Shown here: positions 1-11,935 of the stretch, in pieces
Position numbering within the stretch: position 1 is the first letter of the stretch
Layout of the letters: each line of letters begins with the position of its first letter
Source of the DNA: Isoetes taiwanensis
Lineage: Eukaryota > Streptophyta > Lycopodiopsida > Isoetales > Isoetaceae
Assembly: GCA_021234155.1 (NCBI GenBank)
Contig: JAJEKV010000235.1
Location: 124,001 to 188,000, forward strand
Direction of reading: 5' to 3'
Length of the DNA stretch: 64,000 bases
Made by a program: the position numbers and the translations under genes
The notes under the pieces: generated by a model
Told to the model about the DNA's origin: nothing
Database searches by the model: none
What the model saw: only the letters and a program-made list of their open reading frames with translations

Positions 1-4
1 CTCA

Positions 5-34
5 TAAGATAAGATAAGATAGATAGATAGATAA
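5..34. repeat. GATA-type microsatellite
   Basis: Short run of GATAA then GATA units at the left edge of the window. No gene association is visible. Confidence 0.8.
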
Positions 35-107
35 GGCCTAAGACATGGCATAAAAGAACAAGAAAGATAAATGTTGATCCTCAACATAGTCATTGGCCGC
101 AAGAAAC

Positions 108-275
108 AAGTTAGAAACCTTGGCAAATACTGGTTAAACCTAAACCACTTTCACACATATCAAAAGCACTCTACAACTTCGACAAGAACGAACAAGAAGT
201 TAGAAACCTTGGCAAATACTGGTTAATCCTAAACCACTTCTAGACATATAAAAAGCACTCTACAACTTCGACATG
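108..275. repeat. 89-bp tandem duplication
   Basis: A unit beginning AAGTTAGAAACC at 108 recurs at 197. Both copies continue through the same run ending near CTACAACTTCGACA, with a few substitutions. It is a simple local duplication with no coding potential. Confidence 0.8.
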
Positions 276-948
276 AACGTCTAGTAACAACAAAAAATGA
301 ACCAAGCATGGCCATACAATACTCCAATAAATGGGCAAACATAAAAAATTAATGCTTTGGGCTACTAAACGTAAAAATCATTTTATATGAATGGACCCAA
401 CATCATGTGTACAGATCAACCCATGGAAAAAATGACATAAATATCAACCTAAAAAGAAATCTCAATGACAGGCAAGACCAAATATGCAAGGCCAAAGTTC
501 CAACGCCAACAAGCATTGTAAAATGGCAAACTCTGTCTAAAAGACCAAATGCAAACAACACGACTCGAACTAATGTAAATACCATGACAAGAAATTATGA
601 TAAAAAGGACTCCAGAAAAAAGAGTAGGCTTAGAGAGCATGAACAACGTAGAACAAATTGAGATGCCCTTGGGAGTTCCATTGAGAAAAAATGTATAATT
701 CCAACCCATCTCAAACTCTAAACAAGGAGGACCATGACTTGGAAATCATCAAAGCTATATGTTTTGGCATGGAAAACCACCAAACATCAACATTTTTGGC
801 ATGTAAGCCACAAGGATGCTCATATGTCAAGGTGGGGTTAATGTTGCAAACCAAACATATATATGCAAGGATCAAACTTATGATAGGGACAATTAACTAC
901 AAATCCAAGCTCTAGACAATCTGCCTATGTATGATAATTCAATGTAAT

Positions 949-1455
949 GCAAATTGCACAAAATCTACAAACATTCATCTCTTTTATTACGAGAGGACAA
1001 AACATGAAACTAAAGGGCATACAGAGTCTATAACATGTAAATTTCAAGAGAATAAGAAAGGTATAGCGCGTATAATAACGGTTAATGCAAAAATGATAAA
1101 AACAAGATTTACCAATACTAAAATTCAATAGCATCCTCACAAGAGATAATAAACATGCACAAGAAGTAACGTAAGGGATACTCAGATCCTTATGAGGTGA
1201 GAGGACAAAAAATGCATGTAAATTCCATGAGGCAAAAACTTGTACAAAATTCACAAACATACAACTCTTTCACTATAAGAGGACGAAAAGTGAAACTAAG
1301 AGGCATAAGAGCCAAAGGAATGTAGAATTCAAGAGAATAAGAAATGTATAGCATATACGGTTAATGCAATAACGACAAATAAAAGTTTTACAAAAAATAA
1401 AACTCAATTGCAAATCCTTGTGAGGCTGGAAAATAAACATGCATGTAAATCCCAA
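949..1455. repeat. degenerate ~290-bp tandem duplication
   Basis: The block from about 949 to 1160 is repeated with divergence from about 1239 to 1450. Shared landmarks in the same order are a GAGAGGACAAAAC / AAGAGGACGAAAAG stretch, CAAGAGAATAAGAAA, GGTTAATGCAA and AATAAACATGCA. The rest of 1-1663 is AT-rich DNA in which I see no gene. Confidence 0.65.
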
Positions 1456-1663
1456 AATTGCATGAAAGGGATTCAAAGTTGTACCTATAAGAAGAAAACC
1501 ATGCATTCCCATCAACAAGCCAACAACACTAATAGCATGTAAATCCTATGAGGCGAGACAGAAAAATTGCAAGTAAGGGAAAACCATACCTAGGGGAAAA
1601 AACCATGCGTACCCATCAAGAAGTTAACAGCACTGATATGAATTAAGACTGAAAAGATCTTAC

Positions 1664-2824
1664 TTGAAAGGAATAAATTCAGAAACAAACTTATTAGCCG
1701 TTTGTAGGAGTCGGTCTTCACGGCCAGCATTCGCCCTTGATAGGACCATAACCAAATCAGCAAATGTATGCACTAGATATACCCAGGAGCTAGATGTACC
1801 CGGGAGATGCACCTGCTGCTGCAGCCACAGAAAAAAGTAGAAGCCAGAAGAAAGGAGAGCCATATCCAATAAAGAAAGTAACACTGCACATCTATGTAGT
1901 AGTTACCACCGTTGGGATTGTGGACAACAAGCACTGAACTACAGAGGATTGGTAGAAAAAGGATACAACAGAACATACAGAATACATAGATTGCCAAACA
2001 TAGATTGGCTGGTTGATCTATTAATACTTCCAAAGGCAAAGATTCGGATAGAGCTGCTTGAACGATTTTGGCTGAGTGTAATGATGAAATAGTTAGCATT
2101 ACATCAAACATACTCCTTGGATAAGAATTTATAACTATTATATGCTGGAGCCTGCTGCAACAAGCCCATCACTACGGTTAACATCGGAAATAAAAGCCGT
2201 TATAGATTCTTGCTTGATAAGGTAAACATGGGCTGATTGTGATATCAAAGGCAACTGTTGAAATGGAAATGGAAAAACATAACAAGAAACTCACAGCAAA
2301 AGAATATGTGAACCTTTATCCATCTGAGCAACAAAATTCTGATGTAGATATAATGTTCAACCAAGAACCATTATATGAAGACCTGTCAAAGATATGCTTG
2401 ATAGGGCAAACAAGACTGAATACATACGAATAAATCATCCCTGCAGAATCAACTGAAGCTATAAAATCTAGTTTGTAAGATAGACAAAGTAGCATGATAC
2501 CTTTGGCTAGATTCGAGCTCCATACCAAGCAGCACAAAACATCTTTGGTCAGGCTAAGTCTAAGTAATCTACGATGGACACACAACAAAATGAACAGGCA
2601 AAATCCAACAAGTTACCTCTGGCTGAGATATTGCAGATCATAACCTTAAGCTCTGGGACTCTATTTATGCCAAATCCGCCTCGTCTAATCATAGTCCGGC
2701 CTTTTTTGAGTACCCAACTGCTTACTTCCATGGCCTCAACTTCATATCTGAGCCATTTTAAAGCGGCGGCCGGACCCGGAGGAGGAATCTTTGTTCTCGA
2801 AATCTTGCTGCCAAATAGCTCCAT
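1664..2824 (-). CDS. possible multi-exon gene, unidentified
   Basis: Three stretches read like protein on the minus strand and end at plausible splice donors. Exon 1 would start at an ATG at 2824-2822 and run to about 2617, where GAG is followed by GTAAC; it encodes about 69 residues rich in basic and Gly/Pro residues (IPPPGPAAALKWLRYE). A middle piece near 2111-1990 reads SSLHSAKIVQAALSES. A third piece, 1772-1664, lies between a TCTAG acceptor and a GTAAGA donor and reads LVMVLSRANAGREDRLLQ. I do not recognise the product. Later exons would lie beyond the left edge. The exon chain is inference; splice sites and reading frames are what I see. Coding in the opposite direction is not supported. 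Confidence 0.3.
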
Positions 2825-3467
2825 AGAGCAAATCCGAAACAGAGGACCCAGCCAAAAATGATCAAACCCTTGCCGTTTGCCTAAACCCTTGTCGTTGCCT
2901 AGACCTATGCCGTTTGCCTTCACATACGAGAATGCTAGAGCCAGGCAAGATCTGTCAAAGGCATCATCGCACCGCCAACAACACATCGATAGAAGGGTGC
3001 ATCCCAAAAACGATCCAAGAAAAGAATCGGCAAGGCAAAACATAGCCCAACATGCCCAAAAGTACCACACAGGCATCGGAGTACCAAGGATCTAGGATTT
3101 CGAAGGATCAAACAACCCTGGAAACAAGCCTAGAAACGGATTTCGCAAAAACCCAAACTCAGCAATAATGAATCGATCCCATCCAATCTAAACAGTTCAA
3201 CAAACCATAGAACAACCAGAAGAACTGCATGCAACAAGAAAAGCAAAGCGGCCTTGAGGCATCCGCTCGAATATTAATCTCGCCCTGAAATAATCTAGGA
3301 GTAATAGATGAAAGTAGCTAAGGTAAGGAGAACTCCAAGAAGCTAGAAGGAACAGAATAAAGTAGAGAACTAGCTCAAGAGAACGCCGATAAAGGAAAAA
3401 CTGAAAAGGAAGAGTATATATAGAAGAAGGCAGTCCTGGAATAGCAACGTCCCTTGCCAAAGAATGG

Positions 3468-3500
3468 CGGTTCTATTGCGAATACTTCGCAATAGAACCG
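3468..3500. other. perfect 15-bp hairpin
   Basis: CGGTTCTATTGCGAA at 3468-3482 is followed by a 3-nt loop (TAC) and its exact reverse complement at 3486-3500. It lies just left of the hAT region. It could be a fold-back insertion or a small palindrome formed at a repair junction. The DNA from 3077 to 3467 shows no convincing gene. Confidence 0.9.
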
Positions 3501-3502
3501 TG

Positions 3503-3564
3503 ACATTGAAGATGTGCTTGTTTATTGCAGCTTTAATAAATGGCTAAGAAAAAATTTAACCTTC
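3503..3564 (+). repeat. left copy of ~60-bp direct repeat flanking hAT copy 1
   Basis: The segment containing ATGTGCTTGTTTATTGC and AATGGCTAA recurs at 6362-6421 in the same orientation with few differences. It is far too long to be an hAT target duplication (8 bp). It may be the tail of a second, mostly deleted copy of the same element. Confidence 0.8.
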
Positions 3565-3578
3565 AAAAGAATGGCATC

Positions 3579-6281
3579 TTGACAAAATTGCCATTCAACA
3601 TAAACGACAACTCTAAAACGTTGCTCTTCAGAAAAATGGAGATACCACCATTAAATTTGAAGGCTTGTTTATAGTTTTTCTTTGTCACAACAATTACAAC
3701 TCATTTTTCTGAAACAAAATACCATTATTAATTTATAATTAAGGAGATACCACAAAATTAATATCACACCAACCAACATGAAACATGAAAAAAAAAGAAA
3801 TCTTGAAAAAATTGTTGATGATGAGCGAATTTCAAGTCTTGCCAAGTTGCCGCTTTTTTCCAATTTCGCTCCTGGAATCTGAAAACTCTGAATCCTGCTC
3901 GGCTGCTCTAGTTGGACGATCAACATCCGCTGCTAGAGGATCCTGCTCGGCTGCTCCAGTTCTGCTCTTCGGCCAGAGTTCCGAAATCTTCAGGCCTCCG
4001 AAAGCTAGACCAGGGATCGACCAAACTCGGATCGAATCATAAGATCACCCAAACTCAGATCGATCTGTGAATTCGGATTCTGAACTTGGATCAGACTTTA
4101 AGGAAAAGGTAATAAAATATAAAAATATAACTGTATTATTGCCATCGATTCTTCTTCTTCTTGATATGTAAATGTATTTCTGCCATTGATTCTTCTTCTT
4201 CCTAATATGGTCTTTTGCAAACTCTAAACAATTTGCAGCTGATATGGTCTTTTGCAAACTCTAAACATATTGATTTTGCCAGACTCTATAAACAGAGATT
4301 TTTTCCTTGGGATTATGCTCGTGATCATTTTTTCCTTCTGATTATGCTTTTGGTGTAGATGGTAAGACCCAAAAAAGATCCTCGACAGCAAGATATATTC
4401 AAAGCTTTTCATAAGTCTCAAGCAAGAAGAGGAGCAACAAGCACTACCTCTAGCGATGTTGACATTGAAGCATCTAATGATGCCTTACATCTTAATGCAG
4501 AATCAGACATAGACGAGGAAGATGATATGTCAGTTGAGGAATTTGATGAATTTCAAAAGCGTGATGGAACTACCGTTACAAAAAAGTTTAAAAGAGTTTG
4601 GAAACCAAGTTGGGTTATTCCATATCCATGGAATTATTGTGTTGGAATTCCTCCTAATCAAAGGATTAAATGTAAATGGCATGTGGAATTCAAGATGGAC
4701 ACACCCTTTGCAAAAGAGGGAAGTTCTTCTATACAAAGAGGAGCCTTAGCTACTCATGATAAGTCAGAGATTCACAAGCTTGCTATCTTACACATGGAAG
4801 CTAAGAAGAAGCCATCAACTTCCACTATTCCAAAAGCTGTTGTGCTTATGCGTGAACAAGAAAAGGCTCTTATCGTTTCTGTGATAAAATGTCATACAAA
4901 GTTGCATTACATATGCAATCTTTGAAGGAGTATGAGAGGCTTTGTGCATTTCAAAGATTGATCGGGACTCTTAACATGCCTATCAACGACGAGTACTCAT
5001 CCTATACAAATCTCATGGCAGGTACATTGATTCGAGTTATGTTTAATTTATATATGTCTTTCTATGAGATTAGTTTGTGTTCTTCTCTTCCCTATTTTTT
5101 TAAAGCTCAAATGTTCATTCATTTCATTTTGTTAATCTCATTTAGGTAAAGATTTTATGGATGCTGCCCATCGAGCATACTTAGAGATATTATTGGAGGT
5201 TGTGGAGAGTCCATTCTACTCCATAATGGTTGACGAGAGTACCAATAGATCTTTGGAGCAACATCTCATTGTTTATGTGTGTTATTTCACAGAGAAAGGC
5301 AAGGGCATACCATGCACATGTTTCTTGAAATTACTTGAAATCAAAGATGGTACATCTAATACCCTTTATCAAATTCTTGTTTCTTGTTTGAATGAATTGG
5401 AGCTGCCTATGTCAAGACTAGTTGGCATTGCAATCCACTATTGCTATTTTAGACTCAAGGTATCTTGGTACAACTTTTGGAAGACGTGCCAAGTATACTA
5501 CTAAATTCTTAGCGATGGTTCAAGAGCATCAAGGCCACTTGCTTTATAAGGATGATGGAGGTTTTCGTCATAGGTATATATGAATTCTTTTGATAGTCAA
5601 TGTTTGTTTTGTATTTTCATTTTCTAGTTATATATTTTATTGCTTACTAGGTACATGCTTTCCTTTGATACTCCTTTATTTGGAGACACAATTGCATTGT
5701 GTGTCAAAGTTGGTTAAGAATTTGTGAGGAAAGTCATATCATGTTTGAAGCAAAGATTTAATGATCGAGGGAAAGATTTGTTAGCAAGCATAAAGTTATT
5801 CTCCACAAATGAATACCCTATGGATTCGAAGAAAATGGAAGACCAAACAGATAAGTGGTAGCACTTTATGCAACAATTTTGGGGAAGGGAAATATGCATT
5901 TTTTCATATTAAAAAGTGCAAAGGGCAAGCATATTCATTTGTAGTAAGATTACAAGTGCAACAAAGCTGTAAGAACATGAAGACTTTATGGGATGCTTGA
6001 AGAGTGTGTGATTTCTATTTTGATGTCTATGATGACGTGATGAAGTTATGGCAAGCAGTTCTAATTCTTCCAGCATCTTCTGTAGAATGTGAACATGGAT
6101 TCCGAAGGCAAGACTTGATAAAGGATGATGATTGAGAATCTTTGAATCTGAAAACTCTTGAAATGTTGATGTTCTTGGCCCAAATGTTGATGTTATCATC
6201 GGCTGACGTGGCAGATGCAGACTACGAGATGATCTATGCTAATTCGATGGATCATAAGCAACGCCGCATGGTGCAATTGTA
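3579..6281 (+). mobile_element. hAT-type transposon, copy 1 (decayed)
   Basis: The coding part begins at an ATG at 4359 (MVRPKKDPRQQDIFKAF). It continues through an acidic stretch and a Trp/Cys-containing segment resembling the zinc-finger region of plant hAT transposases. An intron can be placed at 5022-5145 (GCAG|GT ... TTTAG). The next exon carries FYSIMVDESTN, the region of the first catalytic Asp of hAT transposases. The C-terminal dimerisation region is readable at about 6040-6281 (ASSVECEHGFRRQD). The copy is broken. One base is missing near 4888 relative to copy 2 at 11556, which shifts the frame, and several stops lie between 5500 and 6150. Terminal inverted repeats and 8-bp target duplications were not found. 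The family assignment rests on the DEST and CEHGF motifs. Confidence 0.7.
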
Positions 6282-6361
6282 AACTTTGGGCTATTGAATC
6301 ATAATAGGAAGGCCTTTAAGCTTTATGTGTGAATTATATATGATGAAGTATTTTTGCTTTT

Positions 6362-6421
6362 ATATTGAATATGTGCTTGTTTATTGCAACTTTAATGAAT
6401 GGCTAAAAAAAATTAACCTTC
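6362..6421 (+). repeat. right copy of ~60-bp direct repeat flanking hAT copy 1
   Basis: Partner of 3503-3564 in the same orientation. It ends where unrelated sequence (CTAGTGGGTGG) begins. Confidence 0.8.
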
Positions 6422-6776
6422 TAGTGGGTGGAGGAACAACGGGTTGAAGAGGCAATGGTGGCTGTGGAACATACGGGTGGTACTTTGAGAGACTTGCTAG
6501 GAGGTGGAAGCATCGACATGTGTGGACTTAGAAGAAGGAACATTTATGACAGAAGCATGGCATGGTTCCTGGTGGTATGGAGACGATTGTGCATCCGGGC
6601 GTAGGCGTGAGGTTTCTTCTTGAAGTTCTCGGATGGCAGGGATAACAGAAGGAGTGTGACTTGAAGCTTGAGAAGTAGCCTCCAGATGTCTGGTTGATAT
6701 TCGACTGGGTTCTGGAAGGCACTGGTTGATAATTGCCTGGAAGTGGGCACCCATAGCAGATTCAAGGCCTGAGCCA

Positions 6777-7305
6777 GGGGACTGACGGAGCCGGTTTACT
6801 TCATGAAGAAGATGCTGGAACAAGATTTGTGGCCAATCAACAAAACTGGTGAAATGAATAGCAGCAACGACCGTGTAGAAGAAATGTTTGTTGATGCGAG
6901 TGTTTTTGCTGAAAGGGCAGGGTTGCTTGAATTCTCTAAACAAGAACTCCTTGTTCCCAATCCGGTTCAACTCTGACAGTTTGTCGCACATCTGATCAAG
7001 ACAGATGCAAACTACCAGATGATGGTGGATAATACAAGAATAACTCTCAACCAAAGTCTCTTAGCCCAGGTATTTCAATTGCCTCGACGCACTCATTCTT
7101 TGAATTGAGCTGCTTTACAAGATCATGATGTTATCGTTTATGGCAAAACTCCATATGCGGCCATAACTCATAAGCTCACAAATATTGTCAAGCCCCATGA
7201 AGCTTTTGTTAAGTTCTTGTGGCGAAAATTCTATGGCTACTCCATCGACTTCACGATTGGCACCTTCAAGAGGGTCACGAACTGTGGCAGTGGAAAAGAC
7301 AACTG
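6777..7305 (+). pseudogene. unidentified coding remnant with two in-frame stops
   Basis: A single plus-strand frame reads protein-like from about 6777 to a stop near 7303, interrupted only by TGA at 6974-6976 and TGA at 7106-7108. Readable parts include MKKMLEQDLWPINKTGEM and, after the second stop, VIVYGKTPYAAITHKL and FVKFLWRKFYGYSIDF. I do not recognise the protein. A minus-strand open frame of 185 codons overlaps it (6497-7054) but its composition looks random. The remnant could belong to a retroelement or a captured gene. Confidence 0.3.
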
Positions 7306-8299
7306 ATTCAAAAGAGTGCAGAATCCATAGGCATTGTGGCCTGGAGAGTGGGCAACTTTGGAGAGGCAGACATGGCGATCGACGAAAGAAATTTGGAGGC
7401 GGAAGATGAAGAGCGAAGAAATTGCAGAAGCTTTAGGGTTCGCGTTTGTTCAAGCAAGATTTTTATAGGCAGCTTCGAAGGGGGGATCTGAATCATTGGT
7501 AGTGCCAGATGGTAGCATGGATGAGAGAAGGTTCCAAAATCCAAAATTTTCGTTAAGTCCCTTAAAGTGAACTAAGAGTGAATCAAGGGTGGAGATGAAC
7601 TGAATTGAACGATCTGATGGGACGTTGTGGTGAGATACGAATAATGATTTGACACAGTCGTGGTGTTAAGTGAGCGTAATTAAGAGGGGCAACTCGAGAG
7701 TCCAAACACTTTAAAGAAAGGCGGTGGTAGAAACAGCAGTGCAGAGAGACGGCACCGCGACTAGATTTGTGGCGATATAGTGGAATCTTGAATTGGAATG
7801 TATCTTGCATGTGGACACGCCAACATACATTTGATTGGGCCATGGTGACAGCCCATAGGTGGTAGGACTATATAGGCCGAGCAAGGAGTGAGGCGAGAAC
7901 ACACAATTGGCGCTGATAGAGATGGAGAATACCATGCCCAAGAACTGTTTGGAATGGATCACATGGCGGATGAACGATTTTGATTTACGGAAGATGAAGA
8001 ACCGCGGCATCCCTATGGATGGCTGGCTGTCCGGGTCTGCTGATAACCCGGACCCGATGTCCAATTACCAGGACGTCATCCTGCACCTCTGCTATGACCC
8101 TGAACATGGTTATGTGATTCTGCGGGCCTGCGCTGCTCCAAATGCGGAGTAGCCAGGGTTCTTAGAGTAGAATTTTGTATATAGGGCGAGGCCCTCGCGA
8201 TTAAGTAAGGACTATGCCCAAAATTTTGTATAATCCTTCTCTTTTAATATAAGCTAGTGTACTCAATCATGCGTCTCTGTGCCTTGAATTGTATCTGTT
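7306..8299. other. no confident gene; AT-rich spacer with short open frames
   Basis: Open frames of 74-117 codons occur on both strands; the best-looking is 7907-8152 (+), which contains a Trp/Asp-rich stretch. None matches a family I know. The segment 8160-8299 lies just beyond the 3' end of the adjacent minus-strand integrase and may be the untranslated or LTR part of that element. Confidence 0.4.
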
Positions 8300-10186
8300 T
8301 TGTTTGTGTAAAATGGTTTGAGGCGAAAGCCATTAATCAGAGTGGGTAATGGAGTGCCATCTAACTCTGCAAGTTGAAACACACTGGGCTGCATCACTTG
8401 AAGAATTTGATAAGGGCCAAGCCACCAAAATTTCAGCTTCCCTGAAAAAATTTTATACCTGGAATCATAAAGAAGAACTAAATCTCCTTTCTTGAATATT
8501 TTTGTTTTGATGTGTTTGTCATGTCAGAATTTTCGTAACTGTTGTCCAGCAAGAACTCGAAGATAGGCATCTCGGCGAAGCTCATCTAATTGTTGTAATT
8601 GATAAATACGCTGTTGGAGAGCAGCAGGAAGATCATGCACAGTAGCAAGTTGGAAACGAAGAGATGGAAGAACGGACTCAAAAGGCATTAAAACTTCTTG
8701 ACCATGAACCAATTTAAATGGTGTTTGTCCTGTGGCAATCTTGTAACTAGTGTTGTAAGCCCACAAAAAAGTGGATAATTTTTCCTGCCAATCAGTTCTG
8801 GAAGCGTCACAAATTTTCTTCAAAATGTTGATGAGTGTCTTATTGGTACTTTCTGCAAGGCCATTTCCTTGTGGATAATAAGGAGTACTCTTCTGATGAT
8901 GAATATGCAAATAGTTCGTCAATTCTCTGATTGTCTGATTAACAAAGACAAGTTCCGTGGGACAGCCGAAGCGTGTGATGACATGTGTGTAAAGTACCTT
9001 GGCCGTGCCGGCAGCAGTATTATCAGGGAGTGCACAGGCTTCCACCCACTTAGTGGCATAATCAGTGAGAACAAGGATATAGCGAGCATGGGAATGTTGC
9101 ACAAGTGGATTCATGGGCCCAATAAAATCTATTTTCCATTTGTTGAAGGGTAACGGCATAACAACTGGAGTTAAGGGTAGAGCCTCATGGGCCGTGGATC
9201 ATCCCACATGCTGACAGACATCACAGTTGCGTGCATGAGTGTGGGCGTCTTTGGACAGCGTGGGCCAGAAATAGCCAGCCAGAAGAATTTTCCGTATCGT
9301 GGTATCTCCACTAAAATGTTCTCCACCAAGGCCCTCGTGGGCTTGGCGAACAATCTCCTGGACTTCATGAGGAAGAACACACCGATGCAAAACCATATCC
9401 TTGCCATGCTTATAAAGGTGTCCTGCAACCATAGTATAGTCACGAACTTCATGGAGGAACTGCCGACGATGTGATCAGAGCTTCTCAGGAGAGAGTGTGA
9501 GGTCTTCTAACGGTAATGCACTGGAGAGCAGATATTGCTGATAGTCGTGAAACCAATGGGGCATGGTCGTGACCAAGAAGAGTTGAGCATTGAGAAAAGC
9601 ATCAGAAACACCCGTGGATGGGTCATCCGTGTGAATACGTGAAAGATAACCAGGCACAACATGGGACTTACCAACCTTATAAATGATTTCGAAGGGAGCA
9701 AACTCTTGAAGAAGCAATATCCAGCAGGCAATGCATCTCGCGGGCGTGGTTTTGTTGATCAGATAGAGTAGAGCTTGATGATCAATAAAGAACTTGATTT
9801 TGCTACCCAACAAATAATGATGAAACCTTTGTACACAGAAGATAAGTCCAAGAGCCTCACGTACCGTGGCAGAATAATTTTTCTCAGTAGGATTAAGTTT
9901 CCTGCTGGCATATCGAATGGGCTTGTCAGTGTGAGATCATATTCCTGAGAAAGAACAACACCAACGGCAAAGGCCGAGACATCAACATGAACATGAAAGG
10001 GTTTGTCCCATTGAGGTGGAACAAGAAGAGGAGCTTGAGGGAGCAAAACCTTTAATTGTTGAAACATTACATCCGCCTGGGAATTCCAAGCCCAAGAGGA
10101 TTCGTCCCCTGTGAGTTTATGAATGGGATCCGCAATGGCAGCAAGTCCAGGAATGAAGGTTGCATAATAATTTACCTTGCCAAGGT
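8300..10186 (-). mobile_element. Ty3/gypsy pol fragment (RT thumb, RNase H, integrase), broken
   Basis: Reading from 10186 downward, the fragment holds the end of the reverse transcriptase (GKVNYYATFIPGLAAIADP), then RNase H (about 9813-9475, DHQALLYLINK). Next come the integrase zinc finger (9432-9199, H2C2 with CDVCQH), the integrase core (9159-8524, KWKIDFIGP; YYPQGNGLAESTNK) and the C-terminal domain with FSGKLKFWWLGPYQI to about 8300. The reading frame is interrupted several times. In the integrase core the segment normally holding the second catalytic Asp is missing: ELV runs straight into FVNQTIREL. There is no gag, protease or RT palm. The 5' side stops abruptly where hAT copy 2 begins. 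No chromodomain is seen, so it differs from the other gypsy copies here. Confidence 0.85.
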
Positions 10187-11935
10187 TGACAAAATTGCTA
10201 TTCAACATGAACGGCAACTCTAAAAAGTTGTCCTTCAAAAAAATGGAGATACCACCATTCAATTTGAAGGGCTTATTTATAGTTTTTTTTTGTCACAACA
10301 ATTACAACTCATTTTTTTGGAACAAAATACCATTATTAATTTATAACTAACGAGATACTACGAAATTAATACCACACCGACCAAGATTAAACATTAAAAA
10401 AAAAAGGGAATCTTGAAAAATTGTTGACGACTTCGAGTCTTGCCAAGTTGCCGCTTTTTTCCAATTTCGCTCCTGGAATCTGGAAACTCTGAATCCTGCC
10501 CGGCTGCTCCAGTTGGACGATCAACATCCGCTGTTGGACGATCCTGCTCAGCCGCTTTAGTTCTGCTCTTCAGCCAGAGTTCCGAAATCTTCAGGCCTCC
10601 GAAATCTAGACCAGAGATTGACCAAACTCGAATCGAATCAGAAGTTTGCCCAAACTCAGATCGCTATGTGAACTCAGATTCTGAACTTGGATCAGACTTT
10701 AAAGAAAAGGTAATGAAATATAAAAATATAACTGTATTATTGCCATCGATTCTTCTTCTTCCTGATATGTAAATGTATTACTGCCATCGATTCTTCTTCT
10801 TCTTGATATGGTCTTTTGCAAACTCTAAACAATTTGCAGCTGATATGATCTTTTGCAAACTCTAACCGTATTGATTTTGCCAGAAACAGAGATTTTTTCC
10901 TTGGGATTATGCTCGTGATCATTTTTTCCTTCTGATTATGCTCTAAGCTTGTTTCCAGAGATAATGAAAGGTACTGTATTAGTTTTATTTCATATATTGT
11001 CTCCTTTTCTTTTACCAATTCTTTTTGGTGTAGATGGTAAGACCCAAAAACGATCCTCGACATCAAGATATATTCAAAGCTTTTCATAAGTCTCAAGCAA
11101 GAAGAGGAGCAAGAAGCACTACCTCTAGCGATGTTGACATTGAAGCATCTAATGATGCCTGGGATCTTAATGCAGAATCAGAGATAGACGAGGAAGATGA
11201 TATGTCAATTTGATGAATTTCAAGAGTGTGATGGAACTACCGTTACAAAAAAAATTTAAAAGAGTTTGGAAACCAAGTTGGGTTATTCCATATCCATGGA
11301 ATTATTGTGTTGGAATTCCTCCTAATCAACGGATTAAATGTAAATGATGTGTGGAATTCAAGATGGACACATCCTTTGCAAAAAAGGGAAGTTCTTCTAT
11401 ACAAAGAGGAGCTTTAGCTACTCATGATAAGTCAGAGGTTCACAAGCTTGCTACCTTACGCATGGAAGCTAAGAAGAAGCCACCAACTTCCACTATTCCA
11501 AAAGCTGTTGTGCTTATGTGTGAACAAGAAAAGCGTATCATTTCTGTGATAAAATGTGCATACAAAGTTGCATTACATATGCAATCTTTGAAGGAGTATG
11601 AGAGGCTTTGTGAATTTCAAAGATTGATCGGGACTCATAACATGCCTATCAACGACGAATACTCATCCTATACAAATCTCATGGCAGGTACATTGATTCG
11701 AGTTATGTTTAATTTATATATGTCTTTCTATGAGATTGGTTTGTGTTTTTCTCTTCTCTATTTTTTTTAAGTTCAAATGTTCATTCGTTTCATTTCGTTA
11801 ATCTCATTTAGGTAAAGATTTTATGGCTGCTGCTCATCGAGCATACTTAGAGATATTATTGGAGGTTGTGGAGAGTCCATTCTACTCCATAATGGTTGAC
11901 GAGAGTACCCATGGATCTTTGGAGCAATAGGGGAG
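10186..11935 (+). mobile_element. hAT-type transposon, copy 2 (truncated)
   Basis: Near-copy of the left part of hAT copy 1, in the same orientation, from the shared TTGACAAAATTG onward. The coding region starts at an ATG at 11034 and has its own damage. A small deletion near 11209 removes codons, and a Trp codon has become TGA at 11346-11348. It keeps the G lost from copy 1 near 4888, so VALHMQSLKEYERL reads in frame here. The intron seen in copy 1 is conserved. The copy stops at MVDESTHGSLEQ, where an LTR-family fragment begins, so the catalytic core and the dimerisation domain are absent. Confidence 0.75.

Noticed and set aside
6497-7054. 185-codon minus-strand open frame
   Set aside because: Overlaps a plus-strand frame with more protein-like patterning; no motif recognised.
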